From positions 1 through 64,000 of the forward strand of contig NZ_JNIK01000018.1 in the NCBI RefSeq assembly GCF_000701365.1: a DNA stretch of 64,000 bases, read 5' to 3'. Below are positions 1-7,483 of the stretch, one piece after another; the stretch's first letter is position 1; each line of letters begins with the position of its first letter. Source of the DNA: Blastococcus sp. URHD0036 (GTDB lineage Bacteria > Actinomycetota > Actinomycetes > Mycobacteriales > Geodermatophilaceae). Under the pieces are notes generated by a model. That model did no database searches. It was not told the origin of the DNA and worked only from the letters and a program-made list of their open reading frames with translations. The position numbers were made by a program, and so were the translations under genes.

Positions 1-2192
1 CGGCCTCGGACAGCGCCGGAAACCACGCGCGCACCAGAGGCCGACGACCAGTACACCGACCCACCCTGGAAGTGCTGGAAACAACCGCCGTCCCGCAGCC
101 CACACACCGTGTCGGAGACCGGATAGCCGAGCGAGCCGAACTCCCAGCCGGTCGCCGCCCAGCGGCCGTACACGGGCTCCGCGACGCCGTGGCCGCCGGT
201 GGTGGGCGACCAGTAGAGCGGGCCGCCCTCGAAGGGTTGGAAGCAGCCACCGGCGCGCAGGCCGCAGACCGCCGCCCCGGTCGGGTAGCCGAGGTAGCCG
301 AGCTCCGAGCCGGAGGAGAACCAGCCGTCCCGCAGCCCCCCGCTGATCGCCCACGTACCCCCGGGACCGGCCACCACCGTGCCGCGCTGGAAGTGCTGGT
401 AGCAGCCGCCGTCCACCATCGTGCAGCTCTCGTCGCCGACGGGGTAGCCGAGCGAGCCGAACTCCCAGCCGGTCGCGGCCCACCGGTCGTAGAACTCCCA
501 CGACACCGCGTGCGTCCCGGTCGCCGGCGAGGTGTAGACGCCGCCGTGCTCGAAGCCCTGGAAGCACCCGGAGTCGCGCAGCCCGCACCGGCGGTCACCC
601 ACCGGGAAGCCGAGGTCCGTCGCGGGGTCCTCCCAGCGGGCCAGCTCCGGCGCCGCGACGGAGTGGCCCCCGGTCGTCGGCGACCAGAAGACCCGGGCGC
701 CCTGGTAGCGGGCGAGGCAGCGGTTGTCGGCGTCGCACGCCTCGGCCTCGGTCAGCGTCCCCTGCGGGCCGGCGTCGCCGCCGGCGAGGGAGTGCACAGC
801 CGCCGTGGGCCGGAGCGTGGTGATCCGCACCGTGGCGCCGGACGCCGACGTCGCGACCACCCGGACGGTGAAGCGGGTCCCGGCGACGGTGACGGGCGAA
901 CCAGTGGTCAGCACGACCGCCCGGTCGCCCGCCCAGCCGGCCCGCGCCGACGGCGTGCCGTCCAGCAGCAGGGAGGTGTCCCCCGACGCGGCCGCGCGAC
1001 GCAACGTGACGCCCTGCTGCAGACCGCGGTTGCGGGCGGGGTCGGCCAGCCAGGCGTCCTGCCCGCTGGCCTGGCGGTACTCCAGCCACAGCTGGGTGCC
1101 GTCGGCGTCGACGAGCTCCACGGCCCGGTACAGGCCGGTCGCCGGCGTCGCCGTCGAGACCGGTGCCAGGACGACGTCGGCGCCGGCCGTCCACGGCGTG
1201 AAGACCACGGAGTCCTGGGGCCGCACGAGGCCCAGTCGCTCGGCCTGGACGACGTTCAGGGTGCCCAGCTGCTGCCAGGAGTAGCCCATGACGTCGTAGT
1301 AGTCGCTGTAGCCGACCACCTGGCAGCTGCCCGAGTCGACGGCGGCGTCGCACTGCAGGGCCGAGGAGTGCCCCAGCCCGAGGTTGTGGCCGAACTCGTG
1401 GGTGATCACCGACGCGTTCGGCAGCGCGACGTAGGCGCGGGCGCTCCCGTCCGAGGCGGTGCCGACGGTGCCCAGGCCGTCCGAGCACCCCGGCGCGCCG
1501 GCCGGCAGGTACACGAGCAGGTGGCTGTTGCTGGTGGGCGTCCAGTTGGCGCGCGCGGCGGCCTGCTGCCACAGCTGGAAGGGCTTGTCGCAGCCGACCG
1601 TGGCGGGAGCGCCCCAGTCGACGGACCCCGCGACGCCGAAGGTGACCGCGCCGCGCGTCTGCTGCTCCCAGAAGTCGGCCACGGGCCCGTTGACCAGGTC
1701 CTCGACCGAGGCGAGCGTCGTCGCGTCCCGGTTCACCCCGGCGGGCTGGAGCATGACGACGGTGACGGGGTGGTTGACCGGCCCGGCGGCCGGCGCCGTC
1801 GGCGGCTCCTCGGGCGGTGCCACCACCTCCGTGGCGAGCACCTCCTGCGCCGGCTCCAGGCCCTGGTCCGCGGCGTCGTCCGCCACGTCCGCGCCGAGAG
1901 TCACCGCGAGCGTGGCCCCGGCCTCGACGTCGCCCAGGTCCTCGGTGGGGACCCGGGTGGTCTCCCCCGCTGCGGTCTCGATCCAGCTGAGCAGCCCGTC
2001 GTGCGGGTCGTCGGTGCCGGCCGGCTGCGGGTCCGCGTAGGCCTGCACCAGCTCGCCGACGACGGTGTCCCCCGCCGCGGGCCCCGCCTCCTCCTCCGCG
2101 CCCGCCGGGGGGGCGACGAGGACGGCCAGCGCCAGGACGGCGATGGCGAGGACGGGCGACCGCAGGGGCCGGGACCGGAGCACGGGGCGCAC
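1..2192 (-). CDS. Secreted metzincin-type metalloprotease with C-terminal LGFP repeats (partial, 3' end outside window)
   Basis: Predicted secreted zinc protease; at least 730 residues, with the C-terminus beyond the left edge. Seen: signal peptide (about 1-32, hydrophobic core then a small-residue site), a pro/N-domain, the zinc motif HEFGHNLGLGH at about residue 265 with a downstream DVMG Met-turn (gametolysin/M11-like metzincin pattern), then from about residue 490 four LGFP/LGYP repeats each carrying a Cys-x6-Cys pair. LGFP repeats are known in actinobacterial cell-wall-associated proteins, so wall tethering is inferred. Start: GTG at 2192, preceded by GGAG six or seven bases upstream; a second in-frame GTG lies at 2183. 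It is a paralogue of the next gene, sharing the N-domain and protease core but with a different C-terminus. The substrate is unknown. Confidence 0.85.
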   Translation of the reverse strand, partial: MRPVLRSRPLRSPVLAIAVLALAVLVAPPAGAEEEAGPAAGDTVVGELVQAYADPQPAGTDDPHDGLLSWIETAAGETTRVPTEDLGDVEAGATLAVTLGADVADDAADQGLEPAQEVLATEVVAPPEEPPTAPAAGPVNHPVTVVMLQPAGVNRDATTLASVEDLVNGPVADFWEQQTRGAVTFGVAGSVDWGAPATVGCDKPFQLWQQAAARANWTPTSNSHLLVYLPAGAPGCSDGLGTVGTASDGSARAYVALPNASVITHEFGHNLGLGHSSALQCDAAVDSGSCQVVGYSDYYDVMGYSWQQLGTLNVVQAERLGLVRPQDSVVFTPWTAGADVVLAPVSTATPATGLYRAVELVDADGTQLWLEYRQASGQDAWLADPARNRGLQQGVTLRRAAASGDTSLLLDGTPSARAGWAGDRAVVLTTGSPVTVAGTRFTVRVVATSASGATVRITTLRPTAAVHSLAGGDAGPQGTLTEAEACDADNRCLARYQGARVFWSPTTGGHSVAAPELARWEDPATDLGFPVGDRRCGLRDSGCFQGFEHGGVYTSPATGTHAVSWEFYDRWAATGWEFGSLGYPVGDESCTMVDGGCYQHFQRGTVVAGPGGTWAISGGLRDGWFSSGSELGYLGYPTGAAVCGLRAGGCFQPFEGGPLYWSPTTGGHGVAEPVYGRWAATGWEFGSLGYPVSDTVCGLRDGGCFQHFQGGSVYWSSASGARVVSGAVRG

Positions 2193-2241
2193 GGGAACTC
2201 CAGAGAGAAGGGACCGTCCTCTCCTTCGGCTCCCAGGGGGC

Positions 2242-2252
2242 CGGAGTTGAGC
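2242..2252 (-). promoter_or_regulatory. Upstream element shared by both protease paralogues (copy 1)
   Basis: The 11-mer GCTCAACTCCG (minus strand) lies 50 bases upstream of the first protease start. The identical 11-mer lies 46 bases upstream of the second protease. Its AACTCC is complementary to this gene's own Shine-Dalgarno GGAGTT (2196-2201). It could be an operator, a promoter part or an RNA pairing element; which one is not determined. Confidence 0.35.
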
Positions 2253-2263
2253 AGACGGCAGGG

Positions 2264-3946
2264 TCAGCTGCGGGCGGCCCGTCGCCGCTGCAGGGCCCGG
2301 CCGGCGACGAGGGCCGTCCCGGTGACGACGAGGCCGGTGAGCAGCGGCAGCAGCCACAGCGTCGAGGTGGTCCGGGCCTGCGGCTGGAGGGCAGGGGCGT
2401 CGGCGGCCGGGACCGCGATGACGGAGGGCGGCGGGAAGGCGGGTGCGGGGGCGGCGACCGGCGCGGAGCCGCTGTCGGCCGCGGAGCCGGCGTCGGCCGC
2501 CGGCGGGGCTCCCGCCGCGGCGCGCTGCACCCGCGGGGCCGGGCCGGTGCCGGTCCCGGCCGGAGGGGCCGGGGCGGGGACGGCGGCCGGCTGGACCAGC
2601 ACGGTCGCGCCCGCGCCGGTGACAGCCTGGACGGTGACGGTGAAGGCGCCCGCCACCGGCACAGGCGCGGCTACCGGGAGCGCGGCCTGCAGGTCGGCGT
2701 CCCAGGCGGCGGCGGAGCTGGGCGTGCCGTCGAGCAGCAGCGAGGTGTCGGCGGAGTCGCCCGCGCGGTGCAGCAGGACACCGGAGTCGAGGCGGAACCG
2801 GTTGGCGACGCCGGCCAGCCAGCCGTCCTGCCCGTCGGCTCCGCGGTACTCCAGCCAGTAGACGGCGCCGTCGGTGCCGGTCAGCCGCAGCGCGCGGGTG
2901 CCGGTGCTGCCGCCGAGCGGTGCCAGCGTGACGGTGGCCGGGGCGGCGCCGGCCGCGACGTCGGCCTGCGCGCCGGCCGGCAGCACGCCGAGCCGGGCCG
3001 CCTGGGCCGCGTTGAGCGACCCCAGCTGCTCCCAGGAGGCACCCATGACGTCGTAGTAGTCGCGGTAGCCGGCGGTCCGGCAGCTGCCGGTCTCGACGGC
3101 ACCGTCGCACTGGCGGCCGGAGGAGTGACCGAGGCCGAGGTTGTGTCCCAGCTCGTGGGCGACGAGGGCCGGCATCGCGGAACGGACGTAGACCCGTCCG
3201 CCGGCGCCGGGTCCGGTGCCCACCTCGCCGAGCGCGACGGCACAGCCGGGGAGCTCGGCGGGGAGGCTGCTGACGTAGACGAGCAGGTGGCGGCCGGGCC
3301 CGGCCTGGAACCCGGCCGCGGCGGCGGCCTCGTCCCACAGCGCGGCGGGGGCGTCGCAGCCGGCTGCGGTGTGCACCCAGCCGGGCACGGCGGAGGTGAC
3401 GCCGAAGCGCACCGCGCCACCGGTCTGATCGGCCCAGAAGCGCGCCACCGGGCCGTCGACGGCGGCGGTCAGCGCGGCCACGGTCGTGGTGTCCTCCACG
3501 CCGCCGGCGGGCACGACCCGGACGACGGTCACGCCGTTGCTCGGGGTGGCCGCCGCGACGGGGGCGGCGACGCGCACCTCGCCGTCCACGACCGACCGGG
3601 TGTCGTCGGGCCCGCCGGCCGTGTCGTCCGGGGCGCCGAGGGTCAGCTCGACCGTGGCGCCGACCGGCAGCCCGGCGACGTCGCCGGTCGACACCGGCAC
3701 GGTCTCGCCCCGGGCGGTCTCCACCCAGGTGAGCGGCTGGTCGCCGGTCCCGGGGTCGTGCTCGCCGGCGAGCCCGTCCTCGGGCCACGCCTGGACCAGC
3801 TGGCCGACGACGGTCTGGGCGGGGGCCTGGGCCTCCTCCGCGGAGGCGGGCGCCGCCAGGGCGACGGGCGCCAGGACGGCGACCGCGGCGGCGATCAGCA
3901 GGCGCAGGCGACGCGGGCGGGGGCCGGCAGCGGGGACGGGAGGCAT
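2264..3946 (-). CDS. Membrane-anchored metzincin-type metalloprotease, paralogue of the preceding gene
   Basis: Predicted surface zinc protease of about 560 residues. Seen: signal peptide (about 1-37), an N-domain with TVVGQLVQAW close to TVVGELVQAY of the neighbour, HELGHNLGLGH at about residue 264, DVMG Met-turn, a Pro/Ala-rich linker (about residues 440-520), one C-terminal membrane helix and a basic RRRAARS tail. It lacks the LGFP repeats of its neighbour, so the two paralogues keep one catalytic core but differ in how they are retained. Start: ATG at 3946 has GGAG six bases upstream; an ATG four codons earlier (3958) has no ribosome site. The tandem arrangement suggests a local duplication. 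Substrate unknown. Confidence 0.85.
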   Translation of the reverse strand: MPPVPAAGPRPRRLRLLIAAAVAVLAPVALAAPASAEEAQAPAQTVVGQLVQAWPEDGLAGEHDPGTGDQPLTWVETARGETVPVSTGDVAGLPVGATVELTLGAPDDTAGGPDDTRSVVDGEVRVAAPVAAATPSNGVTVVRVVPAGGVEDTTTVAALTAAVDGPVARFWADQTGGAVRFGVTSAVPGWVHTAAGCDAPAALWDEAAAAAGFQAGPGRHLLVYVSSLPAELPGCAVALGEVGTGPGAGGRVYVRSAMPALVAHELGHNLGLGHSSGRQCDGAVETGSCRTAGYRDYYDVMGASWEQLGSLNAAQAARLGVLPAGAQADVAAGAAPATVTLAPLGGSTGTRALRLTGTDGAVYWLEYRGADGQDGWLAGVANRFRLDSGVLLHRAGDSADTSLLLDGTPSSAAAWDADLQAALPVAAPVPVAGAFTVTVQAVTGAGATVLVQPAAVPAPAPPAGTGTGPAPRVQRAAAGAPPAADAGSAADSGSAPVAAPAPAFPPPSVIAVPAADAPALQPQARTTSTLWLLPLLTGLVVTGTALVAGRALQRRRAARS

Positions 3947-3991
3947 CCCCTGCTCCATCGGCGGCCGTCGCGCGCGTCGGCACCGGATCGG

Positions 3992-4002
3992 CGGAGTTGA
4001 GC
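3992..4002 (-). promoter_or_regulatory. Upstream element shared by both protease paralogues (copy 2)
   Basis: This is the second copy of GCTCAACTCCG, 46 bases upstream of the second protease start. Here it is half of a local inverted repeat: GGAGTT at 3993-3998, six spacer bases, AACTCC at 4005-4010. Retention of the same 11-mer at nearly the same distance from two paralogues suggests shared control. Confidence 0.35.
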
Positions 4003-4040
4003 CGAACTCCCGTCACATCCGCATCAGGAGTGGTCCGGCA

Positions 4041-5447
4041 TCACGCCAGTGCGTCGGCGCCCATCAGCCGGCGGCCGGCCTCGGTGATCGAGCCCGACAG
4101 CGACGGGTAGATCGCGAAGGTCTGCGCGAGGTCGGAGACGGTCAGCCCCTTGGTGACCGCCAGCGCGATCGGCAGCACCAGCTCGGAGGCCCCGGGCGCC
4201 ACGACGACGCCGCCGACCACGACACCGGTCGACTGCCGCGCGAACAGCTTCACGAAGCCGTCCTGCATGTCGGCCATCTTCGCGCGGGCGTTGGTGGCCA
4301 GCGGGAGGCGGACGACGTCGATGGGCGCGCCCTCCGGCAGCGACCCCTCCTGGACGCCGACCGTGGCGATCTCGGGGTGGGTGAAGACGTTGGCCGCCAC
4401 CGTCTTGAGGCGGATCGGCTGCACGGCCTCGCCGAGCGCGTGCCACATCGCGATGCGGCCCTGCATGGCGGCGACACTGGCCAGCTGGAAGACGCCGGTG
4501 ACGTCGCCCGCGGCGTAGATGCCGGGCACCGAGGTCCGCGACACCCGGTCCACCTCGACGTGCCCGCTCTCGGCGAGCCGCACGCCGCACTGCTCGAGGT
4601 TCAGCCCCGCGGTGTTCGGCACGGTGCCGACCGTCATCAGGGCGTGCGAGCCCTCCACGGTGCGCCCGTCGGTGAGCGTGACCAGCACGCCCTTCTCGGT
4701 GCGCTGCACGGTCGCGGCGCGGCCCTTCGAGGTGATCCGGCCACCCCGGGACTGGAAGACCTGTTCCAGGACCTCGGCGGCGTCGGCGTCCTCGCCCGGC
4801 AGGACGCGGTCGCGGGAGGAGACGAGGGTGACCGGCACACCGGCCTCCAGGTAGCCGGAGGCGAACTCGGCACCGGTGACGCCGGAGCCGACGACGACGA
4901 GGTGCTCGGGCATCTCCTCGAGCTCGTACACGTCGCGCCAGTCGAGGATCCGCTCGTGGTCGGGCTCGGCGCCGGCGATCACCCGCGGGTCCGCGCCGGT
5001 GGCGATGAGGACGACGTCGCACTCGAGCACCTCGGCGACCGCGCCCTCCCGGTCGAGCACCTCCACCCGGTGCTCCACCAGGCCGCGCACGTCGTCGGCC
5101 AGGCGGCCCTGCCCCGCGATGATCCGCACCCCCTCGGCGGTCAGCCGGGCGTGGATGTCGGCGGACTGGGCGACCGCCAGGCCCTTGACCCGGTGGTTGA
5201 CCGCGGCGAGGTCCATGCCGGCGGTGCGCAGGTCGCTGCCCAGCACGCCCAGCGCCGCGGAGTCACGGACGCTCGTCATCGCCCCGGCGGACGCGATCAG
5301 CGCCTTGGAGGGGACGCAGTCGGTGAGCACGCTGGCCCCGCCGACGCCGTCGCGCTCGATGACGGTGACCTCCGCACCCAGGGAGGCGCCGACCAGGGCG
5401 GCCTCGTAGCCGGCCGGGCCACCGCCGATGATGACGATCCGGGTCAT
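4041..5447 (-). CDS. lpdA: LpdA-type NAD(P)H:quinone reductase (flavoprotein disulfide reductase family)
   Basis: FAD/NAD(P)-dependent oxidoreductase of 468 residues. Seen: N-terminal FAD site GGGPAGYEA, central NAD(P) site VVVGSGVTGAEFA, ATGADPR, and a second FAD motif near IYAAGDVTG. The active-site segment reads GGASVLTDCVPSK: the first redox Cys of dihydrolipoamide dehydrogenases is Ser39 and only Cys44 remains. The C-terminal HPTxxE segment is YPSLSGS, so the catalytic His is also lost. That matches the M. tuberculosis Rv3303c subfamily, which acts as a quinone reductase rather than a lipoamide dehydrogenase. Start ATG has AGGAG five bases upstream. It is divergent from the next gene, as in mycobacteria. 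Confidence 0.9.
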   Translation of the reverse strand: MTRIVIIGGGPAGYEAALVGASLGAEVTVIERDGVGGASVLTDCVPSKALIASAGAMTSVRDSAALGVLGSDLRTAGMDLAAVNHRVKGLAVAQSADIHARLTAEGVRIIAGQGRLADDVRGLVEHRVEVLDREGAVAEVLECDVVLIATGADPRVIAGAEPDHERILDWRDVYELEEMPEHLVVVGSGVTGAEFASGYLEAGVPVTLVSSRDRVLPGEDADAAEVLEQVFQSRGGRITSKGRAATVQRTEKGVLVTLTDGRTVEGSHALMTVGTVPNTAGLNLEQCGVRLAESGHVEVDRVSRTSVPGIYAAGDVTGVFQLASVAAMQGRIAMWHALGEAVQPIRLKTVAANVFTHPEIATVGVQEGSLPEGAPIDVVRLPLATNARAKMADMQDGFVKLFARQSTGVVVGGVVVAPGASELVLPIALAVTKGLTVSDLAQTFAIYPSLSGSITEAGRRLMGADALA

Positions 5448-5548
5448 GGGTGCTCCTGTGCGTTGCTCGTGGACGTGCCGGCCTCATCGTCCCAGGTGCC
5501 GCCCACGGGTGTCGGCATCCTCACGGGTCAGGCCCGCCACAGCCGCCG

Positions 5549-5564
5549 TAGGCTCGACGCGATG
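5549..5564 (+). promoter_or_regulatory. Leaderless-type promoter of the gamma-glutamylcyclotransferase gene
   Basis: A -10 box TAGGCT (5549-5554) is followed by seven bases and then the ATG at 5562. No Shine-Dalgarno is present. The geometry puts the transcript start at or next to the A of ATG. Confidence 0.6.
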
Positions 5565-6023
5565 GGCCTCTACGCGGCGTACGGCTCCAACATGGACCCG
5601 GCGCAGATGCTCCGCCGCTGCCCCTCCTCCCCGCACACCGGCACAGGCTGGATCCGCGGGTGGCGGCTGACCTTCGGGGCCGAGGAGTTCGGCTGGGAGG
5701 GGGCGCTGGCGACGCTGGTGCCCGCCGACGGCCTCGACCCCACCGGCGTCTTCGTGGCCCTCTACGACCTCACCGACGCCGACGAGCGGGCCCTCGACGC
5801 CTGGGAGGGCGCCGACCTGGGGCTCTACCGCAAGCTCAACCTGCGGGTGCACACGCTGGCCGGTGACGTCGTCGCCTACGTCCACGCCCTGGACGCCTTC
5901 GAGGGCGGACTGCCGTCGGCCCGGTACCTCGGGGCCCTGTCCGACGCGGCGCAGGAGGCCGGCGCCCCCGACGACTACGTGGCCGAGCTGCGGGCCCGGG
6001 AGTGCCGCTCCACCGGGGTCTGA
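5562..6023 (+). CDS. Gamma-glutamylcyclotransferase-like protein
   Basis: Small cytoplasmic protein of 153 residues. It opens with YAAYGSNM, the phosphate/glutamyl-binding signature of the gamma-glutamylcyclotransferase fold. A conserved acidic residue is expected near DALDAFEGG, as in family members. Family enzymes release 5-oxoproline from gamma-glutamyl compounds; the physiological substrate here is not evident. Start: ATG 5562, chosen because a TAGGCT -10 sits seven bases upstream and there is no upstream coding similarity. Divergent from lpdA, the same pairing as mycobacterial Rv3303c/Rv3304. Its last 49 bases overlap the convergent mannosyltransferase gene. Confidence 0.8.
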   Translation: MGLYAAYGSNMDPAQMLRRCPSSPHTGTGWIRGWRLTFGAEEFGWEGALATLVPADGLDPTGVFVALYDLTDADERALDAWEGADLGLYRKLNLRVHTLAGDVVAYVHALDAFEGGLPSARYLGALSDAAQEAGAPDDYVAELRARECRSTGV

Positions 6024-7483
6024 TCCTCCGGCGCCCGGTCGTTCCGGCCGCGCCGCCGCACCCACACCGCGGCGGCGCCGAGGGCGAGCAGCACCACCAG
6101 CACGGCGCCGTCGGTGAACGGCCGGCTCAGCAGCGACAGGGTCGCCTGCCCGCCGGGGAGCGCGAGGAACAACCCGGCCACCGACCAGCCGGTCACCATC
6201 CAGGCGTGCCCACGGCGACCGGTCAGGGCGAACAGGACGGTGGGCAGCGTCAGGTACCACGGCCACATCGCGGCGCCGGAGAGGACGACGGTGAGGGACA
6301 CCCAGCCGGCCGTCGTCAGCAGCCCCCACCGGGGCACCCGGGTGAGCAGCCAGAGGCACACGAGCACGCCGATGCCGAGGCCGATCCCCCGCACGAGGTC
6401 CAGGGGCGGGTCGTCGTAGTCGATGAGGACCGCCAGCGCGGTGGGCGGCGACAGCGGCTCCACCGCCTTGCCCGGGACGTCGAGGTTCTCCGTCCACCGC
6501 CAGCCGTAGCCCGACACCTGCACCCCGAGGGCGAACACGGCGAGCCCGAGGGCACCGGTGCCGACCAGGACCCGGAGCCGGCGCGACCACTCCGGCAGCT
6601 GCCACGCGGCGTACACGGCGATCACCGGGACCAGCGCCAGGGCGGTGACCTTCACACTCGCGCCGGCGGCGACGAGCGTCACGGCGAGGTACGGCCGGTC
6701 GCCCAGCGCGGCCGCCATCCCGGCCATGACCAGGAGGGTCATCAGCGCGTCGTTGTGCAGCCCGGAGACGGAGTGCAGCAGCAGGAGCGGGTTGGCGACG
6801 GTGAGCCAGACGGTCCGTGCGGGGTCCAGCCCACGGTGCCGGGCCAGCCGCACGACCAGGTAGGCGAGCAGGGCCCAGACGACCACCACCAGCACCCGCA
6901 TTCCGACCAGGAAGTGCAGCAGGTCCTCGGAGAAGACCTTCGAGAACAGGTTCAGCAGGACGACGAACGGCGGGCTGTAGGGCGTGGGCGACTCCGCCCA
7001 GAAGTCCTCCGCGCCACGCGTGCCCGGGATGTCGCCCGCCGCGGCCGGACCTTGCACGAACGGGTCGACGCCGTGCTGGATCGCGGAGCCGATCGCGGCG
7101 TAGGCGTAGGCGTCCGGGCTGAACAGCGGCGGTCCGGCCAGCAGCGGGAGCGCCCACAGCCCGCCGACCAGCAGGACGGCCCCGACACCGGCGCCCCGGT
7201 GCAGTGCCGCGGACAGCACGAACCAGGCAGCGGCCAGGACGGCGAGCGCGACCATCGTCAGCGTGACGGCGGTGGCCTCGCCCAGCGCCCGCTCGGACAG
7301 GCCGGAGACGGTGAAGAACCACAGGTCGACGATCCGCCCGTTGCGGCCGAGGCCGAGGCCGGCGAGCGCCAGGAAGGCGGTGGCGGCCACCCCCAGCAGC
7401 CCGGCGACGGCCAGGAGCGGCAGCGGGCGGGCCGGCTCGTGGCCGGGGACCGCGCCGGACTCGACCACCGCCGGGGTGCTCAC
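5975..7483 (-). CDS. MptB-like polyprenol-phosphomannose-dependent mannosyltransferase, second copy
   Basis: Polytopic membrane glycosyltransferase of the GT-C type, 502 residues with about a dozen hydrophobic helices. Diagnostic strings seen: LFSPDAYAYAAIGSAIQHGVDPF in pieces (SPDAYAY, HGVDPF), SPTPYSPPF, and NPLLLLHSVSGLHNDAL, matching the MptA/MptB family that extends alpha-1,6 mannan from polyprenol-phosphate-mannose outside the membrane. The acceptor in this organism (lipoglycan or glycoprotein) is unknown. GTG start at 7483 overlaps the stop of the upstream paralogue by four bases (GTGA), indicating translational coupling. The C-terminus ends in a basic tail that overlaps the convergent gene by 49 bases. 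Confidence 0.8.
   Translation of the reverse strand: MSTPAVVESGAVPGHEPARPLPLLAVAGLLGVAATAFLALAGLGLGRNGRIVDLWFFTVSGLSERALGEATAVTLTMVALAVLAAAWFVLSAALHRGAGVGAVLLVGGLWALPLLAGPPLFSPDAYAYAAIGSAIQHGVDPFVQGPAAAGDIPGTRGAEDFWAESPTPYSPPFVVLLNLFSKVFSEDLLHFLVGMRVLVVVVWALLAYLVVRLARHRGLDPARTVWLTVANPLLLLHSVSGLHNDALMTLLVMAGMAAALGDRPYLAVTLVAAGASVKVTALALVPVIAVYAAWQLPEWSRRLRVLVGTGALGLAVFALGVQVSGYGWRWTENLDVPGKAVEPLSPPTALAVLIDYDDPPLDLVRGIGLGIGVLVCLWLLTRVPRWGLLTTAGWVSLTVVLSGAAMWPWYLTLPTVLFALTGRRGHAWMVTGWSVAGLFLALPGGQATLSLLSRPFTDGAVLVVLLALGAAAVWVRRRGRNDRAPEDQTPVERHSRARSSAT

Noticed and set aside
72-2861. 929-codon open frame on the plus strand
   Set aside because: It runs antisense to the LGFP-repeat protease and into the second protease; its repetitive Arg/Gly/Ala/Val-rich translation is the mirror of the GC-biased real frame and has no recognisable domain.
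4041-5447. Dihydrolipoamide dehydrogenase of the pyruvate dehydrogenase complex
   Set aside because: The redox disulfide and catalytic His are missing; the LpdA quinone-reductase group fits better.
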